Shown: positions 21,801 through 29,805, numbered from the stretch's first letter. The stretch is 64,000 nt of DNA from Thalassotalea sediminis (GCF_030295915.1 NZ_AP027361.1:496001-560000), one strand, 5' to 3'. The notes: generated by a model from the sequence alone, not told the origin. Made by a program: numbers and translations.

Positions 21801-22050
21801 GTCACCTATTGAAGCATTAAGCACCGCGACAATAGCACCGGCTAAGTCTCTAGGATTAGACAAAGACCTAGGTTCATTAACACAAGGTAAACTTGCTGAC
21901 TTGATTGTCATTGATGGTGATATCACACAAGACATTCGTTTATCGGATCAAATCAGTTATACCATGATAAATGGGCGTTTATATAATGCGGAAACCATGA
22001 ATGAAATTGGTAACAATAAAGTGACAAGAGATAAGCTTTATTTCGAATAA
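18829..22050 (+). CDS. Secreted beta-propeller (PD40) and amidohydrolase fusion protein
   Basis: A 1073-residue exported protein. Residues 1-27 are a signal peptide ending near SAAED. Residues 50 to about 640 hold repeated PD40/WD40-like blades, seen as FSPDGKHIAFTSDQGG, WSPDGEYLVG, FSPDGRYVYF, PSPDGKKLAFI and FSPDGKTVVY, as in TolB and tricorn proteases. From about 655 to the end comes a metal-dependent amidohydrolase domain with the metal motif GLIDAHAHGP, a later His in LEHSIP, NAGGHGQREG and the closing LTQGKLADLIVIDGD. The substrate is unknown; cyclic dipeptides or modified amino acids are possible. A 180-bp gap separates it from ubiX, and an intrinsic terminator follows, so it is likely monocistronic. 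Confidence 0.88.
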   Translation: MPQKSLQVLSTVTLALVLSMTSGHSAAEDKSKESNDEKWSVNAPQGQFVTANIDVTQGTWMNVDVSPDGKTIVFDLLGDIYTMPITGGKATALMTDIAWQMQPTFSPDGKHIAFTSDQGGGDNLWVMNVDGSAAKPVTKETFRLLNSPAWSPDGEYLVGRKHYTGRRSLGAGEVWLYHKSGGSGVMLTKRPNEQKDLGEPAFSPDGRYVYFSQDATPGKYFEYSKDSESGIYHIKRFELETGKIKTIISGKGGAIRPVPSPDGKKLAFISRDDFQSNLYLYDLKTGEETLVYENLDRDMQETWAIHGVYPDMAWLPDNRTLVFWAGGQINRLDTKSGNATVIPFHVQTQKKIQAALRFEQDLDQNEFDVKMLRDIEISPNGEKVVFESMGHIYVQALSKGKTKGPAKRLTRQNNHRELNPSFSRDGKKIVYTTWDDNKFGSVKIVSSRGGKGKTISTEPGKYIEPTFSPDGKTVVYRKVQAGAILNPKWGLNAGVYQVPAKGGEATLITESGYAPHFGARNDRIYLTQGGKKTQLFKIDLDGQHKQALYQGKFATEYRVSPDGKHVAFAERFKVFVTPFVERGSVIDTGPSAKNFPVKQLSTRAGEGISWHGDAKSLYWNLGADLYQASVDKLFDFSADDEKTEKIEPLVTSLSFKHKIDKPEGMTAFVGGKVVTMDKQGVIDDGVVLVKANKIIAVGSKGDVSIPKGAQVIDVTGKSIVPGLIDAHAHGPQASYQIIPEQNWKNLAGLSLGVTTIHDPSNDTSSFFAASEMQKAGKIVAPRLFSTGRILYGAASAGATAHVDSLDDAKFHIERLKKAGAFSVKSYNQPRRDQRQQFIQAGREMSVMVVPEGGSLLQHNLTMLVDGHTTLEHSIPTAAIYDDIKQLWSYSSMAYTPTMGVSYGGISGEHYWYDTTDVWKHHRLSKYVPSEVLDPRSMRRTKAPLHHYNHFNVAKVAKEVQDLGVLVNAGGHGQREGLAMHWEIWMMAQGGMSPIEALSTATIAPAKSLGLDKDLGSLTQGKLADLIVIDGDITQDIRLSDQISYTMINGRLYNAETMNEIGNNKVTRDKLYFE

Positions 22051-22071
22051 AGATATGTTTATTTGACAGTG

Positions 22072-22099
22072 AAAGCCGGCTTAATAAGTCGGCTTTTTT
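22072..22099 (+). terminator. Intrinsic terminator after the amidohydrolase gene
   Basis: AAAGCCGGCTTA pairs with TAAGTCGGCTTT (one G-T pair) and six T follow. It lies 22 bp after the stop of the propeller-amidohydrolase gene. Confidence 0.8.
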
Positions 22100-22171
22100 A
22101 TGGCGTTTGTCACGTCCTTAAATGTGTTTATTCTGTTAGGCGTTTATTAAGAACTCTCAAAAATCGGCAAT

Positions 22172-22195
22172 AAAAAAGCCTTACCGAAGTAAGGC
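22172..22195 (-). terminator. Orphan intrinsic terminator on the minus strand
   Basis: On the minus strand GCCTTAC-TTCG-GTAAGGC is followed by six T, a stable tetraloop terminator. No annotated minus-strand gene lies upstream before hemE, so it implies an unrecognised minus-strand transcript from within 22200-22660. Confidence 0.75.
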
Positions 22196-22225
22196 CTGAA
22201 ATGCTCGCTGTATGGTCTAGTTTTA

Positions 22226-22372
22226 CTAGCTTCTTATTAATTCTGCTTTTTTATTATTATTGTTTTCTGTTAGCGCGGGACAATTTATAGCAAAGGGAAT
22301 TTCGCCATGCAACAACTTTATTAGAGCATTTATACCACGAGTTTTTTCGTAATAACCCTTGTTAGCGTAATG
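22226..22372 (-). pseudogene. Gene-like 48-codon open frame before an orphan terminator
   Basis: The minus-strand frame from 22372 to a TAG at 22226-22228 has a protein-like composition, including KGYYEKTRG, LIKLLHGEIPF and CPALTE. It ends 31 bases before a strong minus-strand terminator. However there is no ATG or GTG; the only possible starts are internal TTG codons, and a stop directly precedes the frame. It may be the tail of a small gene that lost its start, or a short protein using a rare start. The A-x-x-KGY...CP spacing faintly recalls ribosome-modulation-factor-like proteins; this is only an impression. Confidence 0.3.
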
Positions 22373-22666
22373 TTAATAGGCATTTAAAAAGTGATGGTAA
22401 CTTTACCTTGCTTAAAGGCTATGAATTCATTGGTTTTTCTAGCTGTATCGATGTGTTGTTATTTTGAACAGTACTGATTTGGAGTTGTTAACAAATCAAT
22501 AAATAAAATTTAAATTAATTTTGTATTTTTCATTTTACAAAGAATTGACTGGCGAAAGTGCCACAAAGATTTGTTGAAATCTGTATCAAGAATTTGATGT
22601 AGAACATAGATCAATATATAGCGCGGTGATAGAATGCGCGCATTATTTTTATCGGATGCATTTTTA

Positions 22667-23734
22667 ATGACTGAATTGAAAAACGACACTTATTTACGTG
22701 CTTTGCTTCGCCAACCTGTAGACTACACGCCTGTTTGGATGATGCGTCAGGCAGGACGTTACCTTCCTGAATACAAGGAAACACGAAAAGATGCAGGTGA
22801 TTTTATGGCATTATGCCGTAACACTGAGCTTGCTACCGAGGTGACACTTCAGCCATTAAGACGTTTCCCGTTAGACGCCGCTATTTTATTTAGTGACATT
22901 TTAACGATCCCTGACGCGATGGGGTTAGGTCTATATTTCGAAACTGGCGAAGGACCAAAGTTTGAGCGTCCAATTACCTGTAAAGCAGATGTTGATAAAA
23001 TTGGTCTGCCTGATCCAGAAGTTGAATTGCAGTACGTGATGAATGCGGTGCGTTCTATTCGTAAAGCCTTAGATGGTTCTGTGCCACTTATTGGTTTTTC
23101 TGGTAGCCCTTGGACATTGGCTACTTATATGATTGAAGGCGGCAGTTCTAAAGCTTTTACTAAGATCAAAAAGATGATGTATGCAGAACCACAAACACTG
23201 CACTTATTACTTGATAAATTAGCCGATTCAGTTATTAGTTACTTAAACGCACAAATCGCTGCTGGTGCTCAATCGGTGATGGTTTTTGATACTTGGGGCG
23301 GGGTGTTATCGCCACGGGATTATAAAGATTTTTCTTTACAATATATGGAGAAAATTGTTGATGGTTTAACGCGTCAAAATGATGGAAGACGAGTGCCAGT
23401 AACCTTATTTACTAAAAATGGTGGCATGTGGCTTGAATCCATTGCAGCAACGGGTTGTGATGCCGTTGGCTTAGACTGGACAATTAACATTGAAGATGCC
23501 AAAGCGCGTGTTGGAGATAAAGTTGCACTGCAAGGCAATATGGACCCATCAATGTTATACGCACCTAAAGAACGTATTGAAGAAGAAGTTGCGACAATTC
23601 TAAAAGGCTTTGGTACTGAAAAAACAGGGCATGTATTCAATTTAGGACATGGTATTCATCCAGATGTTAATCCAGATCATGCGGGTTACTTTATTGATGC
23701 AGTGCATCGCTTAAGTAAACCGTTTCATTTGTAA
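22667..23734 (+). CDS. hemE: Uroporphyrinogen decarboxylase
   Basis: HemE removes four carboxyl groups from uroporphyrinogen III to give coproporphyrinogen III in haem synthesis. The 355 residues match the family's length. Signatures are [15 protein letters not shown] near the start with its substrate-binding Arg residues, [14 protein letters not shown] with the catalytic Asp, [18 protein letters not shown], and [15 protein letters not shown] near the end. ATG 22667 is chosen because the near-universal start [19 protein letters not shown] begins there; an upstream in-frame ATG would add 11 unusual residues. The ribosome site is weak. A long two-way hairpin separates it from convergent sthA. 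Confidence 0.97.
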   Translation: MTELKNDTYLRALLRQPVDYTPVWMMRQAGRYLPEYKETRKDAGDFMALCRNTELATEVTLQPLRRFPLDAAILFSDILTIPDAMGLGLYFETGEGPKFERPITCKADVDKIGLPDPEVELQYVMNAVRSIRKALDGSVPLIGFSGSPWTLATYMIEGGSSKAFTKIKKMMYAEPQTLHLLLDKLADSVISYLNAQIAAGAQSVMVFDTWGGVLSPRDYKDFSLQYMEKIVDGLTRQNDGRRVPVTLFTKNGGMWLESIAATGCDAVGLDWTINIEDAKARVGDKVALQGNMDPSMLYAPKERIEEEVATILKGFGTEKTGHVFNLGHGIHPDVNPDHAGYFIDAVHRLSKPFHL

Positions 23735-23742
23735 ACGAATAT

Positions 23743-23794
23743 AAAAAAGGGGTTAGGTACAATTTAGGCATAAATTGTACCTGACCCCTTTTTT
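23743..23794. terminator. Bidirectional terminator with a 24-bp stem between hemE and sthA
   Basis: The arm 23743-23766 pairs with 23771-23794 over 24 positions with a single G-T pair and a GGCA loop. A-runs and T-runs flank it on both sides, so it can terminate both hemE and sthA. The core GGTACAATTTA / TAAATTGTACC plus GGGG/CCCC is like a repeat often seen in marine gammaproteobacterial genomes, so it may have arrived as a mobile palindrome. Confidence 0.85.
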
Positions 23795-23815
23795 TATCTA
23801 TTGAATAACGTGGTT

Positions 23816-25243
23816 TTAGAACAGTCGATTAAGACCATTTAATGCCGCGACACGAAATGCTTCAGCCATTGTAGGATAATTGAACGTGGTATTTACAAAA
23901 TATTCAATGGTATTACCTTCGCCTTTTTGTTGCATAATGGCTTGTCCGATGTGAATAATTTCTGCCGCGTTTTCGCCGAAGCAGTGAATGCCAAGAATTT
24001 CTTTTGTTTCTCGGTGAAAGAGTATTTTCAGTGTGCCTACCAAGCTATTAGCAATTTGTGCTCGCGCTAGATGCTTAAACTGTGAACGACCTACTTCGTA
24101 AGGTATTTTCGCTTCGGTAAGTTCTTGCTCTGTCTTACCTACTGAGCTTATTTCTGGAATGGTATATATGCCTGTTGGGATATCGGCAATCAGTTTGGCA
24201 GTACTTTTATTATCCATCATCGCTGATGCTGCGAGACGACCTTGATCATAAGCAGCACTTGCTAAACTTGGATAGCCAATAACATCTCCCACTGCGTATA
24301 TGTTGTCGACTTCCGTTTGATAAAGATCATTGACTTTAAGCTGTCCTCGGCCATCGGCTTTTAAACCTGCATTTTCGAGTTTTAGCGCTGCTGTATTACC
24401 TGTTCGTCCATTTGCCCATAACAAGCAATCAGCTTTCATTTTTTTGCCAGACTCTAAATGAACAACAACGTGTTCATCATTAGCATCCACACGTTTTATT
24501 TGCTCCCCATGGCGTATAACAACACCATTATTCCAGAAGTGGTAGCTTAAGGCATCAGACATTTCGTCATCAAGAAAGGACAATAATCGGTCACGCGTAT
24601 TGACTAAATCAACCTTAACACTCAGCCCCCGAAAAATTGAGGCGTATTCACTACCAATAACACCTGCACCGTATATGATCACAGAACGTGGGTCATGTTT
24701 TAAGGATAGTATGGTATCTGAGTCGTATACTCTTGGATGATTAAAATCAATATCATCAGGGCGATATGGATGCGACCCTGTAGCAATGACTATTTGCTCT
24801 GCGGTAACTGTCTCTATTGAACCGTCTGGTTTGACAATTTTAAGTGTGTTTTTATCTTCAAAAGAAGCTTCACCAACAATATGTTCTACGCGGTTTCTGT
24901 CATAAAACCCACTACGTAATTGAACTTGTTTACGAATTACCGCTGAGGCATGGCTTAAAATATCCGAAAACGTTAGATGTTTTGCTTTTTCGTGCTGCCT
25001 AAAAAGTGGATTTGAATTGTACTCAATAAGTCGGGAAACACTTTGTCTTAATGCTTTAGAGGGAATAGTGCCCCAATGCGTGCAGCCACCACCAACATCT
25101 TTATAACGTTCGACGATTGCAACACGTTTATTCTTCTTCGCAAGCTCCATTGAGGTGCCTTCACCCCCTGGGCCTGTACCAATAATGATAGCGTCGAAAT
25201 CAAAAGTTATTTTATTGTTTTTAGAAGAAGTATTTTTAGCCAA
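23816..25243 (-). CDS. sthA: Soluble pyridine nucleotide transhydrogenase
   Basis: SthA is a cytosolic FAD flavoprotein that re-oxidises NADPH with NAD+. The 475 residues start with the FAD-binding [26 protein letters not shown]. The segment [16 protein letters not shown] carries Thr where related disulphide reductases have the second redox Cys, which is the mark of SthA. The NAD-binding [16 protein letters not shown] lies near residue 185 and the FAD phosphate motif [16 protein letters not shown] near 320. In E. coli sthA is divergent from fabR; here a desaturase gene lies between them. Confidence 0.95.
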   Translation of the reverse strand: MAKNTSSKNNKITFDFDAIIIGTGPGGEGTSMELAKKNKRVAIVERYKDVGGGCTHWGTIPSKALRQSVSRLIEYNSNPLFRQHEKAKHLTFSDILSHASAVIRKQVQLRSGFYDRNRVEHIVGEASFEDKNTLKIVKPDGSIETVTAEQIVIATGSHPYRPDDIDFNHPRVYDSDTILSLKHDPRSVIIYGAGVIGSEYASIFRGLSVKVDLVNTRDRLLSFLDDEMSDALSYHFWNNGVVIRHGEQIKRVDANDEHVVVHLESGKKMKADCLLWANGRTGNTAALKLENAGLKADGRGQLKVNDLYQTEVDNIYAVGDVIGYPSLASAAYDQGRLAASAMMDNKSTAKLIADIPTGIYTIPEISSVGKTEQELTEAKIPYEVGRSQFKHLARAQIANSLVGTLKILFHRETKEILGIHCFGENAAEIIHIGQAIMQQKGEGNTIEYFVNTTFNYPTMAEAFRVAALNGLNRLF

Positions 25244-25344
25244 GATGGAAACCTTAATTCCTGCCGATAATTAAAAAATTTTAGCAGGAATTAGTATCTA
25301 GGTAAATTTATAGATGTGCTAGGCCAGCACTAATAAATTGTTTT

Positions 25345-26463
25345 TTATGCGACTTTTTCAAGAAAAAATTGCCAACTGCGCTGTTGTTGCTGCAAATTGA
25401 ATTTGATTTCCTTGTAACGTAACAGTAAATCTGATTTTTCTACATCTGCAATTAACTGTTCACGTTTGCTGAGTAAAAGCTGTTTTTTAACTTCATAAAA
25501 GTCATTCAATTTCAGCATTAAATTGTCATATTCTTGTTGAAGTCGCTCTAGCAGTTGATCAGCGTTGGGGTGTGTAGCAAGTTTGAGTTGCTTCCTTTTA
25601 AGTTCCATTGATACGCGCGCCTTTATAATTTTATCTTCAGGGCTGACGCGTAATTTATGTGTTAGTTTCAAAAATTCACAGCTTTTGATCAGCCATTTTG
25701 TTGGGTCAAATTGCCACCAACGAATGCCATTACGGTAGTCATTTTCGAAGTTATGATGGAAGTTGTGGTAGCCTTCGCCAAAAGTAAATAACGCAAGTAT
25801 GCCATTATCTCGAGCAGTGTTCTTTTCGCTATAAGTTTGCTTACCCCAAATATGTGCTAATGAGTTAATAAAAAACGTTGTATGATGACTAAGTACGAGC
25901 CTAAAAAAGCCAATTAATAGCAGTGCACTAATGACATCACCGTGTATTACACCAAAGAGTAGTGGAATACCTATATTGGTAAGTAGTACCAGCGTTAAAT
26001 AATGTTTGTGCTGCCACATGACAATGGGATCTTTTTGCAAATCTCTTACATTGTCATAATCGTTATATCGGTGAGATTGATATTCTCGTAACATCCAACC
26101 AATATGAGAAAACCAAAATCCGCGCTTTGCTGAGTATGGGTCAACATCATTTTTATCAACATGCTTGTGATGAATACGATGGTCTGAAGACCAGTGTAAA
26201 GCACTATTTTGCAGCGCAAATGCGCCACCAATGGCATAGATAAACCTGAGAGACCAATGAGCTTGGTAAGTTTTATGTGACCACAAACGATGATAGCCAG
26301 CAGTGATAGACATACCACAATAACAGAAACAAGCAATTGCCATTAATATTTCGGCGCCATCAAAGCCATGTGTCAATGCGCGGTATGGAACAGCAATGGC
26401 TGCAATTAAAAAGGTGATGGCAAAGACGGAAACGTTTAGCCAAATAATCTTAGGTTTTTTCAT
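25345..26463 (-). CDS. Membrane acyl-CoA/acyl delta-9 fatty-acid desaturase
   Basis: A 372-residue di-iron integral membrane desaturase that would introduce a cis double bond in acyl chains, using oxygen and an electron donor. Three histidine boxes are seen: HRLWSH at 58-63, HRIHHKH at 95-101 and GYHNFHHNF near 235. Hydrophobic helices lie at about 8-28, 38-58 and in the middle section. After about residue 285 a charged, coiled-coil-like tail (ELKRKQLKLATHPNADQLLERLQQEYDN region) extends the usual length. It diverges from fabR across 208 bp that carries two TACA-NN-TGTA palindromes, suggesting FabR control, much as DesT controls DesB in Pseudomonas. Confidence 0.9.
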   Translation of the reverse strand: MKKPKIIWLNVSVFAITFLIAAIAVPYRALTHGFDGAEILMAIACFCYCGMSITAGYHRLWSHKTYQAHWSLRFIYAIGGAFALQNSALHWSSDHRIHHKHVDKNDVDPYSAKRGFWFSHIGWMLREYQSHRYNDYDNVRDLQKDPIVMWQHKHYLTLVLLTNIGIPLLFGVIHGDVISALLLIGFFRLVLSHHTTFFINSLAHIWGKQTYSEKNTARDNGILALFTFGEGYHNFHHNFENDYRNGIRWWQFDPTKWLIKSCEFLKLTHKLRVSPEDKIIKARVSMELKRKQLKLATHPNADQLLERLQQEYDNLMLKLNDFYEVKKQLLLSKREQLIADVEKSDLLLRYKEIKFNLQQQQRSWQFFLEKVA

Positions 26464-26671
26464 TAATCACTCGATTAATTTATTTTCAGTGTACAAGTGT
26501 AAGCTATTTTAAATTCACCTCATCCATAGTCAAGTATTGTTTTATTAAGATTTGAAGAAAGTTGATACAATGTTAAGAGTACAACTGTATGTAATTGTGT
26601 ATTGGATATTTCCCCTTAGCGTGTTATTTGAGTATCATATAAACTTATTACCTTTGTTTAATTAGAGCACT
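26464..26671. promoter_or_regulatory. Divergent control region with two FabR-like palindromes
   Basis: TACAAGTGTA at 26492-26501 and TACAACTGTA at 26580-26589 share the pattern TACA-NN-TGTA. The first lies 28 bp before the desaturase start and its right flank continues AGCT, like FabR sites of enteric bacteria as I remember them. The second lies about 80 bp before fabR. The centres are 88 bp apart. Function as FabR operators for both genes is inferred. Confidence 0.6.
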
Positions 26672-27304
26672 ATGAGCGGTATTCGCGCCCAACAAAAAGA
26701 AAAAACCCGTAGGCAAATTATTAACGCAGCATTAAATCAATTGAGCGCTGAGCGAAGCTTTTCTAATTTAAGCTTAAGAGAAGTTGCAAAAGAGGCAGGG
26801 CTAGCACCAACATCTTTTTATCGCCACTTCTCTGATATGGATGAGCTAGGGTTAACGTTGGTTGACGAAGCGGGTTTAACACTCCGTCAATTAATGCGCC
26901 AAGCAAGACAACGCATAGAAAAAGGTGGTTCTGTGATCAAAATCTCAGTACTTACCTTTATGGAGTTTATTGAAAACAATGGTAATATTTTCCGCTTATT
27001 ATTGCGTGAACGCTCTGGTACATCACCTGCATTTAGAGCCGCGGTAAATCGAGAAATTAGCTACTTTACGCTAGAGTTGTGTGACTATTTGCAACAGGCG
27101 AATAGACTTGATGCGGAAGTTGCCTACTTGCAAGCAAATGCGGCAGTGACGATTGTGTTTAGTGCAGGGTCGGACGCACTTGATGCTGATAGAAAAGAGC
27201 GTGAATTGCTATCTGAGCGAACGATTCAACAATTGCGCTTCATCGCTCGAGGAGCGATGGAGCTAGCAAACCGTATAGAGAGTAACAAACCCGTACCGCT
27301 TTAA
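26672..27304 (+). CDS. fabR: TetR-family repressor of unsaturated fatty-acid genes
   Basis: FabR senses the ratio of unsaturated to saturated acyl chains and represses fabA/fabB-type genes. The 210 residues carry a TetR helix-turn-helix near 28-60 ([25 protein letters not shown]), and the first residues [21 protein letters not shown] match enteric FabR closely. The C-terminal ligand domain has [19 protein letters not shown]. The neighbourhood sthA-fabR-trmA is as in E. coli. It diverges from a desaturase gene and its stop lies 2 bp from that of convergent trmA. The call rests on both sequence and synteny. Confidence 0.92.
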   Translation: MSGIRAQQKEKTRRQIINAALNQLSAERSFSNLSLREVAKEAGLAPTSFYRHFSDMDELGLTLVDEAGLTLRQLMRQARQRIEKGGSVIKISVLTFMEFIENNGNIFRLLLRERSGTSPAFRAAVNREISYFTLELCDYLQQANRLDAEVAYLQANAAVTIVFSAGSDALDADRKERELLSERTIQQLRFIARGAMELANRIESNKPVPL

Positions 27305-27306
27305 TG

Positions 27307-28401
27307 TTATTTACGGGTTAAAATAACGCCTGTTTCGATATGATGGGTGTAAGGAAACTGATCAAATAACGCCATCTTTTCTATATTATGTGTTTTCGTA
27401 AGTTGCTGTAAATTATCAACTAGGGTTTCAGGGTTACACGATATATAAATGATAGTATTGAAACGACTGACAAGTTCAACACTGTCAGGATCTAACCCCG
27501 CACGTGGAGGGTCTACTAACACTGTTTCATAACTGTATGTTGTTAAATCTAAATCAGCTAAGCGGCGAAAGCTTTTTTCGCCATTCATTGCTTGGCTAAA
27601 TTCTTCACTAGACATTCGGATTATTTCGACGTTAGATAATTGGTTATCAGCAATATTTTTTTGGGCAGATTTTACTGATGTTTTTGAAATTTCAGTACCA
27701 AGTACTCGATCAAAGTTTTCTGCTAATGCGATACTGAAGTTTCCGTTGCCACAATATAACTCGACAAGATCGCCGCCTTTATTCTGGGTTGCATTTTGTG
27801 CCCAAGTAAGCATTTTTTCGTTTACGCCAGCATTTGGTTGAGTAAAGCCATTCTCTATTTGTTGATAGACATATTGTTTTTGATTAACCGTTAGAGTTTC
27901 GCTTACATAATCTTTATCGACGATAAGTTTTTGCTTGCGTGCACGACCTATGAAATCAATCGGGCAAATTTTGGATAACTTTTCTTTAAGTTGGCGACAC
28001 TGACTCAACCATTGATCATCGAGTTGCTTATGATATAGCAGACTAATTACAGCTTCACCGCTCAGTGTCGTTAGAAAGTCTACTTGAAATAACTTGCGAC
28101 GCAATAATTCGTTATTTCTAATATTTTCAAGTAAAGCAGTCATTAAGATATTTATTAATGTACTTGCGACAGGAAACGTATCTACACGATATTTCTGTTT
28201 AGTCTCTTGATTAAACATTATATAAAACAGATCTTCGCCTTCATGCCAGACGCGAAATTCAGCTCGCTGCCTATAATTTAACGGTTGAGAACTAAAGACT
28301 TCAAATGATGTGGTAGTCAAAGAACTAAATAACTCCGTCATTTTATGCTGTTTTTCTGTTAGCTGAGATTCATACAGTGCTGGGTCGATATGACTAAACA
28401 T
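27307..28401 (-). CDS. trmA: tRNA (uracil-54-C5)-methyltransferase
   Basis: TrmA uses S-adenosylmethionine to make 5-methyluridine at position 54 of the tRNA T-loop. The 364 residues match the family. The SAM-binding motif VELYCGNGNFSIALAENF lies near residue 215, DPPRAGLDPDSV near 298, the nucleophile is Cys322 in ISCNPETL, and the end has the family's HHIETGVILTR with the general-base Glu. No iron-sulphur cysteine cluster is present, which separates it from RlmC and RlmD. It converges on fabR with a 2-bp gap. Confidence 0.95.
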   Translation of the reverse strand: MFSHIDPALYESQLTEKQHKMTELFSSLTTTSFEVFSSQPLNYRQRAEFRVWHEGEDLFYIMFNQETKQKYRVDTFPVASTLINILMTALLENIRNNELLRRKLFQVDFLTTLSGEAVISLLYHKQLDDQWLSQCRQLKEKLSKICPIDFIGRARKQKLIVDKDYVSETLTVNQKQYVYQQIENGFTQPNAGVNEKMLTWAQNATQNKGGDLVELYCGNGNFSIALAENFDRVLGTEISKTSVKSAQKNIADNQLSNVEIIRMSSEEFSQAMNGEKSFRRLADLDLTTYSYETVLVDPPRAGLDPDSVELVSRFNTIIYISCNPETLVDNLQQLTKTHNIEKMALFDQFPYTHHIETGVILTRK

Positions 28402-28892
28402 AAGGTGCCTTTAGTTGGTCGAACTGTGAGTGCGCAGATTTTAGCGCCCAGTTTCTCTTTGTCTAGTTTTTAGTATTATTTTTATCTATAGCCTGTTTAT
28501 TCAATAGGGACAAATGAGGACGTGAATGTTTGCTACTTTTCATCGATTAATCAAGTTAGGGCTTAAACATAGATAAACCTCAAAGCGGATATTTTATATT
28601 AGTGAGTCAGTTGTGTGCGGTTAACAACAGGAAGATAATTAAATTCTGTTAATGTCAAAATGCTGCTTATATATCGACGTATATAAAGTGATAACATCAT
28701 CGTATGATGTTTTGATATGTTGTTATTCAAGCTAGTAAGATAGAGCACCTGAAGTATTTATCTTGAAGTAAGATTTTATATCTCAGACATGTATTGGTTT
28801 GCAAAGCAAAGTATTTTCAATATTTGAATTATATTAATGCTTAAGGTAAAAAAACCGCCTATCTAAAGCGGTTTTTTATTAATATAAGTATG
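28402..28892. other. Gene-free spacer between trmA and the RRM gene
   Basis: About 490 AT-rich bases. A perfect hairpin AACATCAT-CGT-ATGATGTT lies at 28693-28711 followed by a short T-run; no gene that it might terminate is visible. The only frames are 10-16 codons long. The right end holds the bidirectional terminator of the RRM gene. The trmA promoter must lie at the left end but was not resolved. Confidence 0.4.
28848..28877. terminator. Terminator after the RRM-protein gene (bidirectional)
   Basis: AAAAAAACCGC at 28848-28858 pairs with GCGGTTTTTT at 28868-28877. It lies 15 bp beyond the stop of the minus-strand RRM gene; A- and T-runs on both sides allow two-way function. Confidence 0.8.
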
Positions 28893-29333
28893 TTATTCAT
28901 TATCAAATTGTTTTTCGGGTCGTTCTTTTGCTTCTCTAACTTTAAGGGTTCTTTGTTGAAATTCTGAATCATTTAGTTTCTTAATTGCACCATCAACATC
29001 ATCAGCAGCCATTTCTACAAACCCGAAGCCTCTTCTTTTACCTGTATGTTTGTCTTTCATTAATCTAACGGAATGCACTTTACCGTAATCAGAAAAAAGA
29101 GCTCGTACAGCTCCTTCATTTGCTCGGTAAGGTAAATTACCTACATAAAGTGTTTTAACATCAGTTGTAGCACTTTCTGAAGCATTGCTTGTAAATAACG
29201 ATGTTATTATTGCGCTCACAAATACCAATATTGCAACAACTATTGCACTTGCTTCTATATAGATAGAAATAAAATAAGCAACAATAGCGCATACTATGGC
29301 TACTAGTATTTGTGTAGTTTTCGGAGAAGTCAT
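28893..29333 (-). CDS. Membrane-anchored RRM RNA-binding protein
   Basis: A 146-residue protein with two short hydrophobic helices at about residues 8-26 and 29-46, then a single RNA-recognition motif at 60-138. RNP2 is LYVGNL at 62-67 and RNP1 is RRGFGFVE at 100-107, with the aromatic residues that stack on RNA. The tail is acidic and basic. Short RRM proteins are common in cyanobacteria and marine gammaproteobacteria, often linked to cold. The membrane anchor suggests that it acts on RNA at the inner membrane; targets are unknown. It is divergent from the rRNA operon. Confidence 0.85.
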   Translation of the reverse strand: MTSPKTTQILVAIVCAIVAYFISIYIEASAIVVAILVFVSAIITSLFTSNASESATTDVKTLYVGNLPYRANEGAVRALFSDYGKVHSVRLMKDKHTGKRRGFGFVEMAADDVDGAIKKLNDSEFQQRTLKVREAKERPEKQFDNE

Positions 29334-29567
29334 ATTAAAGATTACCTAATTATTATTTTTAAAATACAAAATTTAATTGCAAATACATGTTACCGCGCTT
29401 TTCCTATTGTGCAACAAGTTAGCGTAATTAAAGCGTTGATTAAATAAAACGAAAATGTATATAACATTAGAAATGCAGTTAATATTCGAATAATGTGCAA
29501 TAAATAGCGAATAAAACGACATATTGTGTATTAAAACGGCAAACAAACAAAATAATGAAAAAAGTAC

Positions 29568-29595
29568 TTGATCCATTTTAGAAGATCTCTACAAT
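29568..29595 (+). promoter_or_regulatory. rRNA promoter P1
   Basis: TTGATC, a 16-base spacer and TACAAT are followed by the GC-rich stretch GCGCTCC, as expected of a stringently controlled rRNA promoter. An A-rich run lies just upstream. Confidence 0.65.
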
Positions 29596-29706
29596 GCGCT
29601 CCACTTCTCGGGGACAAGCCAAGAAGCGGTTTTGAAGATGTTTTTTATTTCATTGAAGTAAAAAACAGTAACACAAAAAATTATTTAAAAAGTTAAATAA
29701 AAAGTG

Positions 29707-29734
29707 TTGACAACGAAACTGAGATGCGTAAAAT
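29707..29734 (+). promoter_or_regulatory. rRNA promoter P2
   Basis: TTGACA, a 16-base spacer and TAAAAT are followed by GCGCATCC. The -35 is a perfect consensus and the discriminator is GC-rich. It repeats the design of P1, with the two -10 elements 139 bp apart. Confidence 0.8.
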
Positions 29735-29805
29735 GCGCATCCGCTCTCAACGGTAGAGCAGACACTAAGCACGAATGAGATGCCTAGTGAAATCGAAAGA
29801 TTTAA

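Larger units (their letters stand above)
22100..22666. promoter_or_regulatory. Region upstream of hemE
   Basis: About 570 bases without an assigned gene. It holds a minus-strand terminator (22172-22195) and a gene-like minus-strand frame (22226-22372), treated separately. The right end, very AT-rich from 22490, must contain the hemE promoter; I could not pick a convincing -35/-10 pair. A plus-strand frame at 22394 of 27 codons lacks a ribosome site and was not accepted. Confidence 0.4.

Noticed and set aside
22394..22477. 27-codon plus-strand frame upstream of hemE
   Set aside because: Hydrophobic but no ribosome site, and the competing minus-strand frame with terminator explains the region better.
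28693..28711. Hairpin AACATCAT-CGT-ATGATGTT as terminator of a hidden gene
   Set aside because: Short and A/T-rich, with no credible gene or promoter on either side; kept only as a note in the spacer.
29373..29576. 67-codon minus-strand frame upstream of the rRNA operon
   Set aside because: AT-driven composition with many Phe, Ile and Asn, no ribosome site, and it lies over the upstream elements of rRNA promoter P1.
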